From Nocardia sp. MH4 (GTDB taxonomy: Bacteria; Actinomycetota; Actinomycetes; Mycobacteriales; Mycobacteriaceae): a stretch of DNA of 64,000 nucleotides. This document shows positions 1 through 8,802 of the stretch, one piece after another. The DNA is taken from NCBI RefSeq assembly GCF_019266065.1, contig NZ_LPNR01000134.1:17829-81828 (forward strand), written 5' to 3'. Made by a program: the position numbers and the translations under genes. The notes under the pieces are model-generated. The model was not told the DNA's origin. It made no database searches and was given only the letters and a program-made list of their open reading frames with translations. The stretch's first letter is position 1, and each line of letters opens with the position of its first letter.

Positions 1-510
1 GGCCATCATCCGGGTGCTGACCAGGTAGGGCAGCGGGCGGATGGCGATCGAGTCGAGCGCGTCGATCTCCTCGGAGATGCGCATGGCGCCGAGCTGGGCG
101 GTGAATCGACAGCCCGCCTGGGCCGCGAAGGCCAGGGCCGCCAGCAGCGGGCCGAGCTCGCGGGTGGTGGCGAAGGCCGAGATGGCGCCGGTGATCGGGC
201 TCAGGCCGAGTAGGTTCAGCGAGGTGTGACCCTGGATGGCGACGGTCATGCCGCCGAAGGCGCTGATGATCAGGATGACGCCGATGGTGCCGCCACCGAC
301 GACGATGTTGCCGTTACCCCAGGTGACGTCGGAGAGCAGCCGCCAGACTTCCTTCGGGTACTGCTTGAAGGCCAGCGGAATCGAGCCGACGGAACGCAGG
401 AAGAAGAAGACCTGGTGTCCGAGCCGCGCGAGCAGGTCGACGGGCGCCTTGCCGACCGCCTTGAGCTGGCGCAGCGGCCGCAGCAGCGGAGGTACGTACG
501 TTGATGACAT
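1..510 (-). CDS. YrbE/MlaE family mce-associated ABC permease, B subunit (partial)
   Basis: The gene is read right to left and its 3' end lies beyond the left edge, so only about the first 170 residues are visible. These include the EEIDALDSIAIRPLPYLV segment typical of MlaE/YrbE permeases, preceded by hydrophobic helices (VVGGGTIGVILIISAFGG and GPLLAALAFAAQAG). YrbE-B pairs with YrbE-A in the inner-membrane channel of Mce lipid or steroid importers, and mce genes normally follow downstream. The ATG at 508-510 lies 3 bp after the stop of the YrbE-A gene, so the two are almost certainly co-transcribed. Which mce paralogue (mce1, mce4 or other) it belongs to cannot be told from this fragment. 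Confidence 0.85.
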   Translation of the reverse strand, partial: MSSTYVPPLLRPLRQLKAVGKAPVDLLARLGHQVFFFLRSVGSIPLAFKQYPKEVWRLLSDVTWGNGNIVVGGGTIGVILIISAFGGMTVAIQGHTSLNLLGLSPITGAISAFATTRELGPLLAALAFAAQAGCRFTAQLGAMRISEEIDALDSIAIRPLPYLVSTRMMA

Positions 511-513
511 GGC

Positions 514-1368
514 TCAGACCACCTGTGGGGGGAAGACTGCGGCGTAGATCTGCGTGATCGCCACGTTGACACCGAGCAGCATCACCATGGAGCTGACCAC
601 CGCCGAGTTCACCGCGTTGGCGACGCCACCGGGGCCGCCGCGGGCGTTGAGGCCGGAGTCGCAGGCGATGATCGCGGCGATGATGCCGAAGATCACCGAC
701 TTGAGCAGCGCCACCGCGAGGTCGCGGGTGACCGCGAACGAGGCGAAGGTGCTCATGTAGGAACCGGGGGTACCCGCCTGGGCGAAGATGTTGAACATGT
801 AGCCGGTGATGAAGCCGACGAAGACGACGAAGCCGCAGAGCAGGAAGCTGACGATCATCGCGGCGCCGAGCCGGGGGGCGACCAGCCTGCGCAGCGGATC
901 GACGCCCATCACCTTCATGGCGTCGATCTCTTCACGGATGGTGCGCGAGCCGAGGTCGGCGCAGACCGCCGAGCCGACCGCGCCGGCGATCATGATCGAG
1001 GTGACCAGTGGCGCGCCCTGCTGGATGATGCCGAGGCCGTTCGCCGCGCCGATGAACGAGGTCGCGCCGACCTGACCGGCGACCGCGCCGACCTGGATGG
1101 AGACGATCACCGCGATCGGGATGGCAACGAGCAGGGTGGGCGCCGCGGCGACATTGGCCATGAACGCGCACTGCCGCACGAACTCGTCGAAGGGGAAGCG
1201 GCGACGGAAGATCGCGACGATCAACTCCGTGATCGCTTCGAAACCCATCGTGATCTGTCGACCGAAGGTCTCGAGGGACTTCTTCGGATGGTCTTCCCAA
1301 AGGCCCTTGGTCCGGTCGACAGCTTCGCTGACTCGTGAACGGGCGGGTGGACTCTCGGTCGACTGCAC
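514..1368 (-). CDS. YrbE/MlaE family mce-associated ABC permease, A subunit
   Basis: A 284-residue integral membrane protein with the MlaE/YrbE signature CADLGSRTIREEIDAMKVMG in the middle and a strongly hydrophobic C-terminal half. The family forms the permease of Mce importers, which bring lipids, sterols or fatty acids across the actinobacterial envelope, energised by an MceG ATPase usually encoded elsewhere. I chose the GTG at 1366-1368 because AGAGGGG precedes it by about 8 bases; an open frame continues upstream to 1479 but has poor start context. The first 40 residues are hydrophilic and longer than in textbook YrbE1A. The short inverted repeat CTACGGAGTAG at 1434-1444 upstream could be a repressor site. 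First gene of a probable mce operon running off the left edge. Confidence 0.88.
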   Translation of the reverse strand: MQSTESPPARSRVSEAVDRTKGLWEDHPKKSLETFGRQITMGFEAITELIVAIFRRRFPFDEFVRQCAFMANVAAAPTLLVAIPIAVIVSIQVGAVAGQVGATSFIGAANGLGIIQQGAPLVTSIMIAGAVGSAVCADLGSRTIREEIDAMKVMGVDPLRRLVAPRLGAAMIVSFLLCGFVVFVGFITGYMFNIFAQAGTPGSYMSTFASFAVTRDLAVALLKSVIFGIIAAIIACDSGLNARGGPGGVANAVNSAVVSSMVMLLGVNVAITQIYAAVFPPQVV

Positions 1369-1828
1369 TGCTATTACCCCTCTCGACGCCAGGTCATCAA
1401 CACCCCGACGACTTGTTTGCTTGACGCACCTTACTACGGAGTAGCGCAGAACACACCACCGACATGTGAGCGCGGTCATAGACAGAGGTCACGGTCGAGA
1501 ACGGCTATGAGTTCCGCCATGTCGGACCATACAGCCCACAATTGTGGGGGTATCGGCGATTGCTCCGGATGTCGTTTTCCCCATGGATTCCCAGTACTGG
1601 CGGTTGCGCCGAATAAATATTGCGGAAAACTGTCATTCATAACGAACCCCCCGGCCGAATACTCCGGAAGATCACAGAGCCCGGCAAAACTGGTCAATTG
1701 ATCATTCCATTGATAGATATTAGCTATGGCAGTGACATGCCCGGCGGGCGGGGCGCGCCCGGGACGGAATACAGGCACGATAGGCAGAGCGAATTGATAT
1801 CGTGCGGGCTTCCGACGTCTGGAGGGAC
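1369..1828. other. divergent intergenic region, no gene seen
   Basis: About 460 bp separate the mce operon (leftward) from the secreted protease (rightward). The centre (about 1600-1740) is clearly more AT-rich than the surroundings, as expected of two divergent promoters. I see no convincing open frame and no RNA gene. Confidence 0.5.
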
Positions 1829-2503
1829 ATGTTCACCACACTCGCCAAGGTGGCCAACGCCGCCTTCGCCGTCGCCCTCGGTGCAGCACTGCTCGGCACC
1901 GGCGCGGGCGCTTCGCAGGCTCAACCCGGCCCACCGGTGATCGGCGGCGGCTCCGGAATCGTCATCGACAGCATGTTCGAGTGCACCGTCACCACGGTCG
2001 GCTACGACGGCGCGGGCAGACTCGTCGGGCTGACCGCGGGCCACTGCGGCGACGCGGGATCCACCGTCACCGCCGAGGTGGACCGCGGCTACGGCGAGAT
2101 CGGCCGGTTCGCCTACAGCAACCCCGATCTCGACTACGCGGTCATCGAGTTCACGCCGGGGCGGATCATCCCGGTCAACCGGATCGGCAACGTCACCATC
2201 ACCGGCGTCGGCGGGCCCGCCCAGTTCCCGACGATCGTCTGCAAGGAAGGCCGGACCACCGGCAACACCTGCGGCATCACCTGGGGTGACGTCTTCCAGA
2301 CCAATACCGAGACCTGGGCCCAGATGTGCGTGATCGAGGGCGACTCCGGCGCGCCGGTGGTCGTCGGCTCGACCCTGGTGGGCATGGTGAACGCCTATCT
2401 GGCCGTGGCCTGCTTCGGGCCCGAGGTCGGCACGAACATGAGCACGATCATGAACGACATCAACGCCCGCGGGGGCGTCGGCGCGGGGTTCCATCCGGTG
2501 TAG
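1829..2503 (+). CDS. secreted chymotrypsin-fold (S1 family) serine protease
   Basis: A 224-residue protein starting with a signal peptide (MFTTLAKVANAAFAVALGAA, cleavage after about ASQA). The catalytic triad is visible: His72 in LTAGHC, Asp102 in DLDYAVIEF, Ser173 in GDSGAPVV. Paired cysteines near the His and Ser suggest the disulfides seen in streptogrisin/alpha-lytic-like proteases, but no large propeptide is present. The active form would be exported and would cleave extracellular or wall proteins. The ATG at 1829 is preceded very closely by GGAGGG; an in-frame GTG at 1802 would add nine residues and is a possible alternative. It stands alone and faces the DHA2 exporter gene convergently. 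Natural substrate unknown. Confidence 0.85.
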   Translation: MFTTLAKVANAAFAVALGAALLGTGAGASQAQPGPPVIGGGSGIVIDSMFECTVTTVGYDGAGRLVGLTAGHCGDAGSTVTAEVDRGYGEIGRFAYSNPDLDYAVIEFTPGRIIPVNRIGNVTITGVGGPAQFPTIVCKEGRTTGNTCGITWGDVFQTNTETWAQMCVIEGDSGAPVVVGSTLVGMVNAYLAVACFGPEVGTNMSTIMNDINARGGVGAGFHPV

Positions 2504-2566
2504 CGCAGCCGCTCGGATCGCCGGAAGTCGTGCGGGTCACGGGGATTGCGCTCCCCGTGGTCCGCA

Positions 2567-4033
2567 CTATTTCTGTCCGAGGTATTTCTGTCCCAGGGGC
2601 GCGAGCGCCGGACCGTCGGCACCCGCGCAGTGCGGCAGGCAATCGACCCGATCGGGCTCCGGCGCGCGGCGCGGGACCCGCAGCAGCACACCCGCGACGA
2701 CCGCCCCGACCAGCAGCAATGCCGCGCACCACCGCATCGCGGTGTCGAAGCCCGCGGCGAAGGCGATCGGATCGTCGAACGCGCCGGACAATCCCGCCAG
2801 GCCCGGCAACGCCGCCACGGCCAGCAGCTGCGCGGTCCTGGCGACGGCGTTGTTGACCCCGGAGGCGATGCCGGCGTCGCCGGCGGGCACCGCGGCCAGC
2901 ACCGCGCCGGTCAGCGGCGCGACCATGACCGAGAGCCCGAGCCCGAAGATCAGGACCCCCGGCAGCACATCGGTGAGGTAGTTCGCCTCGGCCCCGACCC
3001 GTTGCAGCGCGAACACCCCGCCCGCGGCCAGCAGCGGGCCCGCGGTCATCGGGATCCGCGGTCCGTGCCGCTGCGCCCAGCGCCCGGCCGGAGCGGACAG
3101 CACCAGCATCAGCACCGTCACCGGCAGACTCGCCGCGCCCGACGCCATCGGCGAGTATCCGGAGACCAGCTGCAGTTGCAGCACCAGCAGGAAGAAGACG
3201 CCACCCAGCGCGGCGTAGACGAAGAACGTCACCAGATTCGCCGCGGTGAACACCCGCGAACCGAACAGCGACGGCGGGACCAGCGGATTCGGGCTGCGCA
3301 GCTCGACGACCACGAACAGCGCCAGCGCCACCACCCCGACGCCGATCAGCACCGGGTACCCCTCGATCAGGCCCAGCGTCAGCGCCCCGAGCGCGATCGC
3401 GACGATCACCGCCCCCGGTACATCGATGCGCGACGGCGCATCCGGATCACGGCTCTCCGGCACGAACCGGATCGCCACCACCGCGACGACCAGCGCCAGC
3501 GGCACGTTCAGCAGGAAGATCGCCCGCCAGCCGACCAGGTCGATGAGCCCGCCGCCGAGCAGCGGCCCGAACGCGCCCGCCACGCCACCCAGGCCCGACC
3601 ACAGCCCGATCGCACTGCCCTGGTCGTCCTTGTCGATCGACGCCGAGATCAGCGCGAGGCTGCCCGGGGTGAGCAGCGCCCCCGCCAGGCCTTGCAGCAG
3701 ACGGGCGAGGACCAGCATCTCGATATTCACCGCGACCGCGCACAGCAGCGAGGTCACCGCGAATCCGGCCACGCCCCAGACGAACACGCGTTTGCGGCCG
3801 AGCTTGTCGCCGAGCGACCCACCGAGCAGGATGAACGAGGCCAGGGTGAGGGTGTAGCCGTTGACGGTCCATTGCAGACCGGCGACGTCGGTGTGCAGGG
3901 ATTCGCCGATGCGCGGCAACGCGACCGACACGACGGTGGCGTCCAGCGACGCCATCGAAGAGCCGAGGATGGTGGCGAGCAGGATCCACCGCCCCGTGGC
4001 CGAGTTCAGCCGAACCGTCTGGGTCGGGGGCAC
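2567..4033 (-). CDS. MFS drug exporter, DHA2 (EmrB/QacA) type
   Basis: A 488-residue polytopic protein. The N-terminus has the DHA2 hallmark SSMASLDATVVSVALPRIG in helix 1, then motif A (GGSLGDKLGRKR) between helices 2 and 3 and an antiporter-type motif C (GVAGAFGPLLGGGLI) in helix 5. Length and helix count fit 14-TM proton-driven multidrug antiporters, which expel hydrophobic cations, antibiotics or dyes. The C-terminal tail is short, hydrophilic and contains two cysteines. No adjacent TetR/MarR regulator is present, so neither substrate nor control can be inferred from context. It is transcribed toward the protease gene and lies 37 bp after the start-distal lipoprotein gene, possibly in one unit. 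Confidence 0.87.
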   Translation of the reverse strand: MPPTQTVRLNSATGRWILLATILGSSMASLDATVVSVALPRIGESLHTDVAGLQWTVNGYTLTLASFILLGGSLGDKLGRKRVFVWGVAGFAVTSLLCAVAVNIEMLVLARLLQGLAGALLTPGSLALISASIDKDDQGSAIGLWSGLGGVAGAFGPLLGGGLIDLVGWRAIFLLNVPLALVVAVVAIRFVPESRDPDAPSRIDVPGAVIVAIALGALTLGLIEGYPVLIGVGVVALALFVVVELRSPNPLVPPSLFGSRVFTAANLVTFFVYAALGGVFFLLVLQLQLVSGYSPMASGAASLPVTVLMLVLSAPAGRWAQRHGPRIPMTAGPLLAAGGVFALQRVGAEANYLTDVLPGVLIFGLGLSVMVAPLTGAVLAAVPAGDAGIASGVNNAVARTAQLLAVAALPGLAGLSGAFDDPIAFAAGFDTAMRWCAALLLVGAVVAGVLLRVPRRAPEPDRVDCLPHCAGADGPALAPLGQKYLGQK

Positions 4034-4070
4034 CTTCCCAAACTAGCCGTCGCGCTGGTCTTTCGCCGGA

Positions 4071-4703
4071 CTACAGGCTCTGGACGCAGACCACGACTTT
4101 GCGCTCGGGGTACTTGAAGCCCGAGTCGGCCACGTCGGGGCAGTCGTCGACGCTGTCGGTGTTGTTCTTGATCGTGATGACCTTGACCGGCTCGGAACCG
4201 GACTCGCCGCAGTCGATCCGCTTGGGCTCGTCGCCGCCGACATCCATGCAGCCGCCGACCACCCAGTCGATGTCGAGGCACAGCGCGCCGGTCTCGATGC
4301 CGTTGAGGGTCTCGGCGTAGAAGTTGTCGCGGTCGCTGACGCAGCCGGTGCTGTTCTTGGCCTTGCCGATGACCTTGTAGTTCGACGAGCGGCTGCCGCA
4401 CGACGCCTTGTCGATGGTGGCGTCGTCGACGGTGCCGCCGAGCGAGACGCAGTCGCCGATGTTGGCCTGGAAGTCGGTGCTGCCGCCCCGGGTCGAGGTC
4501 TGGGCCGGCTTGCTGGCGGTCGGCTTGCCCGTGGTGGGTTTGCCGGGCTTGGTGGTGGGGCCGGCGCTGCTGGTCGCCGGGACGACATCGATCGCGGGCT
4601 GCGCGTGGCCGTCGATGGTGCCACCGCACCCACTCGCGACGAAGGCGGTCACCGTGATGGCGACCGCGCCGACGAGCCGGCCGATGGACAGGTCTGCAAA
4701 CAC
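4071..4703 (-). CDS. LppU/SCO3897-like lipoprotein
   Basis: A 210-residue predicted lipoprotein: a short hydrophobic signal ends in VASGC, a good lipobox, so Cys26 should be lipidated at the outer face of the membrane. A Thr/Lys/Pro-rich spacer (about residues 45-70) is followed by a cysteine-containing domain beginning IGDCVSLGG. The regular Cys pattern and the repeated D-C-type motifs resemble the LppU/SCO3897 family of actinobacterial lipoproteins, whose function is not established. Its start is about 115 bp from that of the divergent serine hydrolase, leaving a small shared promoter region. The family assignment rests on pattern recognition only. Confidence 0.75.
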   Translation of the reverse strand: MFADLSIGRLVGAVAITVTAFVASGCGGTIDGHAQPAIDVVPATSSAGPTTKPGKPTTGKPTASKPAQTSTRGGSTDFQANIGDCVSLGGTVDDATIDKASCGSRSSNYKVIGKAKNSTGCVSDRDNFYAETLNGIETGALCLDIDWVVGGCMDVGGDEPKRIDCGESGSEPVKVITIKNNTDSVDDCPDVADSGFKYPERKVVVCVQSL

Positions 4704-4819
4704 CTACTGTGAATACACCACCGGAGCCACCGGCGTCGACTCCATCCCGATGGTCGGGGCGCTGGGTTACCCTTGGGATTCCGGCCCCCCGGCCGTACCT
4801 GCATCAGGAGGTGAACCCG

Positions 4820-6103
4820 ATGGTGGCAGCAACGGCGGGAGATTTCGGCCCCCTGACCCGGCCCGGCGGCACGCCGATCACGGCACCGCGCCAAATGCTG
4901 GTCGATCCCCGATTCATCCGGCTGGCCGACCATTTCTTCGGCCTCTTCCCGCAGCCCAGCCGCGGTGGCGGCGCGCTGGCCATCTACCTGGACGGCAGGC
5001 CCGTCGTCGACATCTGGGCGGGCTGGGCCGCCAAGGACCAGCGCTGGAACGGCGAGAACGTCGCGCTCACCTTCTCCACCGGCAAGGGCGTCGCGGCGAC
5101 GGTCGTGCACCGGCTGGCCGAGCGCGGGCTGATCGACTACGAGGCGCCGGTCGCCCGGTACTGGCCGGAGTTCGCCGCGCACGGCAAGCACGACATCACC
5201 GTGCGCGATGTGCTCTCACACCGCGCCGGCCTGCACCGGGTGCGCGGGCTGGTGCCGGGACGCGAGGGGATCCTCGACTACGACAAGGTGGTCACCGCGC
5301 TGGCGGAGAGCCCGGCCGACCCCCGTCGCATCCGCACCTCGGGCTATCACGCGATCACCTTCGGCTGGCTGGTCGCCGAGATCGTGCAGCGGGTGACCGG
5401 TGAATCGTTCACCACGGTGCTCGAGCGAGAAGTGGCCCAGCCGCTGGGAACCGACGAGTTCTGGTTCCAGGTGCCCGCCGCCCAGCGGCACCGCATCGCC
5501 AAGATCTTCCCGCACCTGGCGCCGCCGGGCATCCGGTGGAATACCGCGTCCTCGGTGCTGTCGTGGGTGCGGCCCGCGCGCGGACTGGCCGAGGCGGGCA
5601 TGCCGGAGAGCTTCGACGAGCTGGTGCGTGACCCGCGCGTGCACGACGCGGTCATGCCGGGTTGGAACGGCGTCTTCTCGGCCAGGGCGTTGGCCAGGAT
5701 GTACGGCGCGCTGGCCAACGGTGGCGCGGTGTACGCGGGCGACGCCGCACCCCGGCCGCCGCGCGGCAACCCGGCGGTGCAATTCCTGCGGCCGGAGACG
5801 ATCGAGCTGGTCAACCGGACCCAGCAGACCGACAGCCGCGACTACGTCCTCGGTCTGCCGCTGCACTTCACGCTCGGCTATCACCGCCCGGTGCTGATGA
5901 CCAAGCAGCAGCCACGACATGCGTTCGGCCACTACGGGATCGGCGGTTCCGGCGCCTACGCCGATCCCGACCTGCGGATGTCGATCGCGTTCGTCACCAA
6001 CCGGCTGGGCAACTCCTTCACCGCGCTCGGTGACGCGCGCCTGGCCAAGCTGTCGGCGATCGCGCAGGGCACGGTGCGCCGGCTGCGGGCCGGGCCGACC
6101 TAG
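4820..6103 (+). CDS. serine hydrolase of the class C beta-lactamase / esterase family
   Basis: A 427-residue protein of the beta-lactamase-related (PF00144-like) fold. The nucleophile motif SxxK is seen as STGK in TFSTGKGVAATV; the Tyr motif probably lies at SGYHAITFGW; a KTG-equivalent is GHYGIGGSG near the C-terminus. Such proteins in Nocardia and mycobacteria (LipL/LipD/LipE-like) are esterases or DD-peptidase-like enzymes rather than resistance beta-lactamases. No signal peptide is evident, so it is probably cytoplasmic. The ATG at 4820 is chosen because AGGAGGTGA lies six bases upstream; the frame remains open further upstream to 4709 but has no comparable ribosome site. The P450 gene follows after 44 bp and could be co-transcribed. 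Confidence 0.85.
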   Translation: MVAATAGDFGPLTRPGGTPITAPRQMLVDPRFIRLADHFFGLFPQPSRGGGALAIYLDGRPVVDIWAGWAAKDQRWNGENVALTFSTGKGVAATVVHRLAERGLIDYEAPVARYWPEFAAHGKHDITVRDVLSHRAGLHRVRGLVPGREGILDYDKVVTALAESPADPRRIRTSGYHAITFGWLVAEIVQRVTGESFTTVLEREVAQPLGTDEFWFQVPAAQRHRIAKIFPHLAPPGIRWNTASSVLSWVRPARGLAEAGMPESFDELVRDPRVHDAVMPGWNGVFSARALARMYGALANGGAVYAGDAAPRPPRGNPAVQFLRPETIELVNRTQQTDSRDYVLGLPLHFTLGYHRPVLMTKQQPRHAFGHYGIGGSGAYADPDLRMSIAFVTNRLGNSFTALGDARLAKLSAIAQGTVRRLRAGPT

Positions 6104-6147
6104 GTGCCGGTTCGAACCAGCCGTCGGCGCGCGCCGTAGTAACGGAC

Positions 6148-7491
6148 ATGACAGCGCTGCGCCCGCCCCCGGCGACACCACGCTGGTCGCTGCTGCACGG
6201 ACTGGCCGCGGGCCGGGATTTCGAGGGTTACCTGCGGCGACGCGCGGCCCACAGTGATCCGTTCGCGGTCGGCTTCCCCGGCTTCCCGCCGGTGCTGTTC
6301 ACCGGGACGGCCGAGGGCGCGCGCGAATTGTTCCGCGCGCCCGCGCCGCTGCTGGAGCCACCGCGGCCCAATCCGATCGAACCGATGGTCGGCGCGGCCT
6401 CGCTGATCCTGAGCTCCGGCGCCCGTCATCGCACCGATCGCGCCCTGCTGGCGCCCGCGCTGCACGGTCCGCGCGTGCGGGCGCTGGCCGGGGTGATTCG
6501 CGCGGCGACCCTGCGCGAAATCGAAACCGGTTGCGGCACGGCGGGTTCCTGGCAGGTGGGCGGCCGGATCGATGCGCTTGCCGCGGCGCGCTCCATGACC
6601 CTGCGGGTCATCCTGGCGGCGGTCTTCGGCACCGAGCTCGACCGCGAGCCCGAATACGCCGGTGCCGTCACCGATTTCCTCGCCGCCTTCACCACGCCGT
6701 TGCTGGTGGCGCCCGTCTTACGCCGTGGCATGGGCGGATTCGGGCCGTGGGAGCGCTTCGTCGCCACCCGCGCGGCACTGGACCGGGTGATCCTGGCCGA
6801 TATCGCCCGGCGGCGCCGCGACGGTCCTGGCTCCGGCGACCTGCTCGATCTGCTTCTGGCCACCCGCTACGACGACGGCAGCGCCCTCACCGATGCGCAA
6901 CTGTGCGAACACCTGCGGACCCTGCTCGTCGCCGGTCACGAGACGACGGCCACCACCCTGACCTGGGCGCTGTATCACCTGCATCGCGAGCCGGGCCTGC
7001 TCGACCGGGTCACCGCCGAGCTGGCGGCGGCGGGCGCGGACCCCGCCGATCTCGCCGCGCTGCCGCTGCTCGGCGCGGTCTGCCAGGAAACGCTGCGTCT
7101 GCATCCGCCGGTCCCCATCGTGCTGCGCACGCTCCGGGAGCCGCTGCGGTGGCGCGGGGTGGACGTGGCGGCCGGGCAGACGATCGGGCTCGCCGTCGGC
7201 GTGCTGCACAGCGACTCGTCGGCCTGGCCCGCGCCCCGGCTGTTCCACCCCGACCGGTTCCTCGACCGCAAGGTCTCGCCGTTCGAGTTCGCTCCGTTCG
7301 GCGGCGGACACCGCCGCTGTATCGGCGCCACGCTGGCCGAACACGAACTCCGCATCGTGCTGGCAACCGTGCTGACCACGGTCCGGTTGTCCCTGGACCC
7401 CGGCCTGGCGCTGGGTGCGCGGCCACGCGCCGTGCCCCGAAATCTCGCGACGGCGCCGGATCGAGCGATCCACTTCACACGGACCGGGTGA
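6148..7491 (+). CDS. cytochrome P450
   Basis: A 447-residue soluble bacterial P450. The I-helix oxygen-activation motif is AGHETT, the K-helix ExxR is ETLRLHP, and the heme-binding loop is FGGGHRRCIG with the proximal thiolate cysteine; all are intact. Length and motifs fit class I actinobacterial P450s that take electrons from a ferredoxin and ferredoxin reductase, neither of which is encoded nearby. The sequence looks more like the CYP110/fatty-acid-hydroxylase-like group than like CYP105, but the family number cannot be assigned by eye. It lies 44 bp downstream of the serine hydrolase gene on the same strand; an ester-cleaving enzyme plus P450 would fit modification of a lipid or natural product, which is only an inference. 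Confidence 0.9.
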   Translation: MTALRPPPATPRWSLLHGLAAGRDFEGYLRRRAAHSDPFAVGFPGFPPVLFTGTAEGARELFRAPAPLLEPPRPNPIEPMVGAASLILSSGARHRTDRALLAPALHGPRVRALAGVIRAATLREIETGCGTAGSWQVGGRIDALAAARSMTLRVILAAVFGTELDREPEYAGAVTDFLAAFTTPLLVAPVLRRGMGGFGPWERFVATRAALDRVILADIARRRRDGPGSGDLLDLLLATRYDDGSALTDAQLCEHLRTLLVAGHETTATTLTWALYHLHREPGLLDRVTAELAAAGADPADLAALPLLGAVCQETLRLHPPVPIVLRTLREPLRWRGVDVAAGQTIGLAVGVLHSDSSAWPAPRLFHPDRFLDRKVSPFEFAPFGGGHRRCIGATLAEHELRIVLATVLTTVRLSLDPGLALGARPRAVPRNLATAPDRAIHFTRTG

Positions 7492-7794
7492 TTTCGGTCA
7501 CTTCACGTTTGGAGCTCACACGCCTGTACTTCGACCCGGCCCGAGATCACCGCCGCCGACTCGCCGACGTGAGCGCGGCGTTTGACGAAAGCCCGTGTAT
7601 AACAGCGCGTTATGTGACCTGGCGCACAGAGTTGCCGATCCGTGATCGCCCGGCGGCGCGGCTGGCACGTTGTCACCCCGGACGGGTAGGAATGGACGGT
7701 CAGGGTCGGGGCGTCGTTACCCCGTGGAGACCCGTTGCGGACTCCGCGTCAATCACGAAGATCTCGCGCCGCCGCAGGCGGAACGAGAGATGGA
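7492..7794 (+). promoter_or_regulatory. intergenic region upstream of the L,D-transpeptidase gene with an operator-like inverted repeat
   Basis: About 300 bp without a convincing gene. Within it ATAAC (7599-7603) and GTTAT (7609-7613) form an inverted repeat with a 5-bp centre, in locally AT-rich sequence, which would suit a regulator site or part of a promoter. No canonical -35/-10 pair with good spacing was found. Confidence 0.3.
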
Positions 7795-8679
7795 ATGGAC
7801 GAGAAACCTATGCACTACGAGGCAAATATGCAGCAATCGCGCTGGCTTCGCCGGGGTCTGCTGCTGTCGGCGGCAGTCGCGGCGGCGGGCGCTTTGATCG
7901 TCATGCCCGCGCAGGCACAGCCGACCCTCCCGGGCTCCGGTTCCAGCCAGCCCGCGGTGAACGAGCCCGCGCCGCAGGCGCCGTTCGCCCCGCCGAACAT
8001 CAACATCGCCGACGGCGAGACCGTCGGCGTCGCGCAGCCGATCATCATCACCTTCAAGGAGCCGGTCGGCGACCGCGCCGCCGCCGAGAAGGCCATCAAG
8101 GTCACCTCGAGCCAGCCCGCGCCCGGCCACTTCTACTGGACCGGCGACAAGCAGGTGCGCTGGAAGCCCAACGAGTTCTGGCCCGCCAACACCGACGTCA
8201 ACGTCGTGGCCGGCGGCACCACCAGCTCGTTCCGCATCGGTGACGCGTTCATCGCCAGCGTCGACGACAACACCAAGATGATCACCGTGACGGTGAACGG
8301 TGAGGTCGTCAAGGAGATGCCGACCTCGCTCGGCAAGCCGGGCCACGAGACCCCGAACGGCACCTACATCGTGGGCGAGCGGTTCGAGAAGATGGTCATG
8401 GACTCCTCCACCTACGGCGTCCCGGTCACCGATCCCGAGGGCTACAAGCTCGAGGTCGAGTACGCGACCCGCATCTCCAACAGCGGCATCTTCGTGCACG
8501 CCGCGCCGTGGTCGGTCGCCCAGCAGGGCTACTCCAACGCCAGCCACGGCTGCCTGAACGTGAGCACCGAGAACGCCAAGTGGTTCCTGGAGAACTCGCG
8601 CAAGGGCGACGCCGTCGTCATCACCAACACCCAGGGCGGCACCCTGAGTTCCGGTGACGGACTGGGCGACTGGAACTGA
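7795..8679 (+). CDS. L,D-transpeptidase (YkuD domain) with N-terminal Ig-like domain
   Basis: A 294-residue exported enzyme. A signal peptide (LLLSAAVAAAGALIVMPAQA) is followed by a Pro-rich linker, an Ig-like domain (about residues 50-130, DGETVGVAQPIIITF onward) and a C-terminal YkuD catalytic domain. The catalytic motif is NASHGCLNVS with the nucleophilic cysteine, preceded by IFVHAAPW. Family members make 3-3 cross-links between meso-diaminopimelate residues of peptidoglycan and are targets of carbapenems. The start at 7795 has GAGAGATG just upstream; the ATG at 7828, with GAGG five bases before it, is an equally reasonable alternative and gives a more typical signal peptide. A strong terminator follows directly. 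Confidence 0.9.
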   Translation: MDEKPMHYEANMQQSRWLRRGLLLSAAVAAAGALIVMPAQAQPTLPGSGSSQPAVNEPAPQAPFAPPNINIADGETVGVAQPIIITFKEPVGDRAAAEKAIKVTSSQPAPGHFYWTGDKQVRWKPNEFWPANTDVNVVAGGTTSSFRIGDAFIASVDDNTKMITVTVNGEVVKEMPTSLGKPGHETPNGTYIVGERFEKMVMDSSTYGVPVTDPEGYKLEVEYATRISNSGIFVHAAPWSVAQQGYSNASHGCLNVSTENAKWFLENSRKGDAVVITNTQGGTLSSGDGLGDWN

Positions 8680-8689
8680 TTCGCTGAAC

Positions 8690-8736
8690 AAAAGCCGAAC
8701 AATACGATCAATCGCGATCGTGTTGTTCGGCTTTTT
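8690..8736 (+). terminator. rho-independent terminator after the L,D-transpeptidase gene
   Basis: A long nearly perfect stem: AAAAGCCGAACAA at 8690-8702 pairs with TTGTTCGGCTTTT, the arms extending inward through CGATC/GATCG to a 6-base loop, and the 3' side ends in TTTTT. It starts ten bases after the stop codon and separates this gene from the ABC importer operon. Confidence 0.9.
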
Positions 8737-8802
8737 GCTGTACTCGCCCTTGTGCGCCCGATGTTCAGAGAGACGGCGGCCAGGGTTAACCGACAGTTCG
8801 CC

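Noticed and set aside
4820..6103. Antibiotic-resistance class C beta-lactamase
   Set aside because: It has the fold and SxxK motif, but no signal peptide and no clear KTG; esterase or peptidase-like members are more common in this group.
7581..7605. TTGACG...TATAAC as a promoter of the L,D-transpeptidase gene
   Set aside because: The spacer is only about 10 bp, too short for a sigma-70-type promoter.
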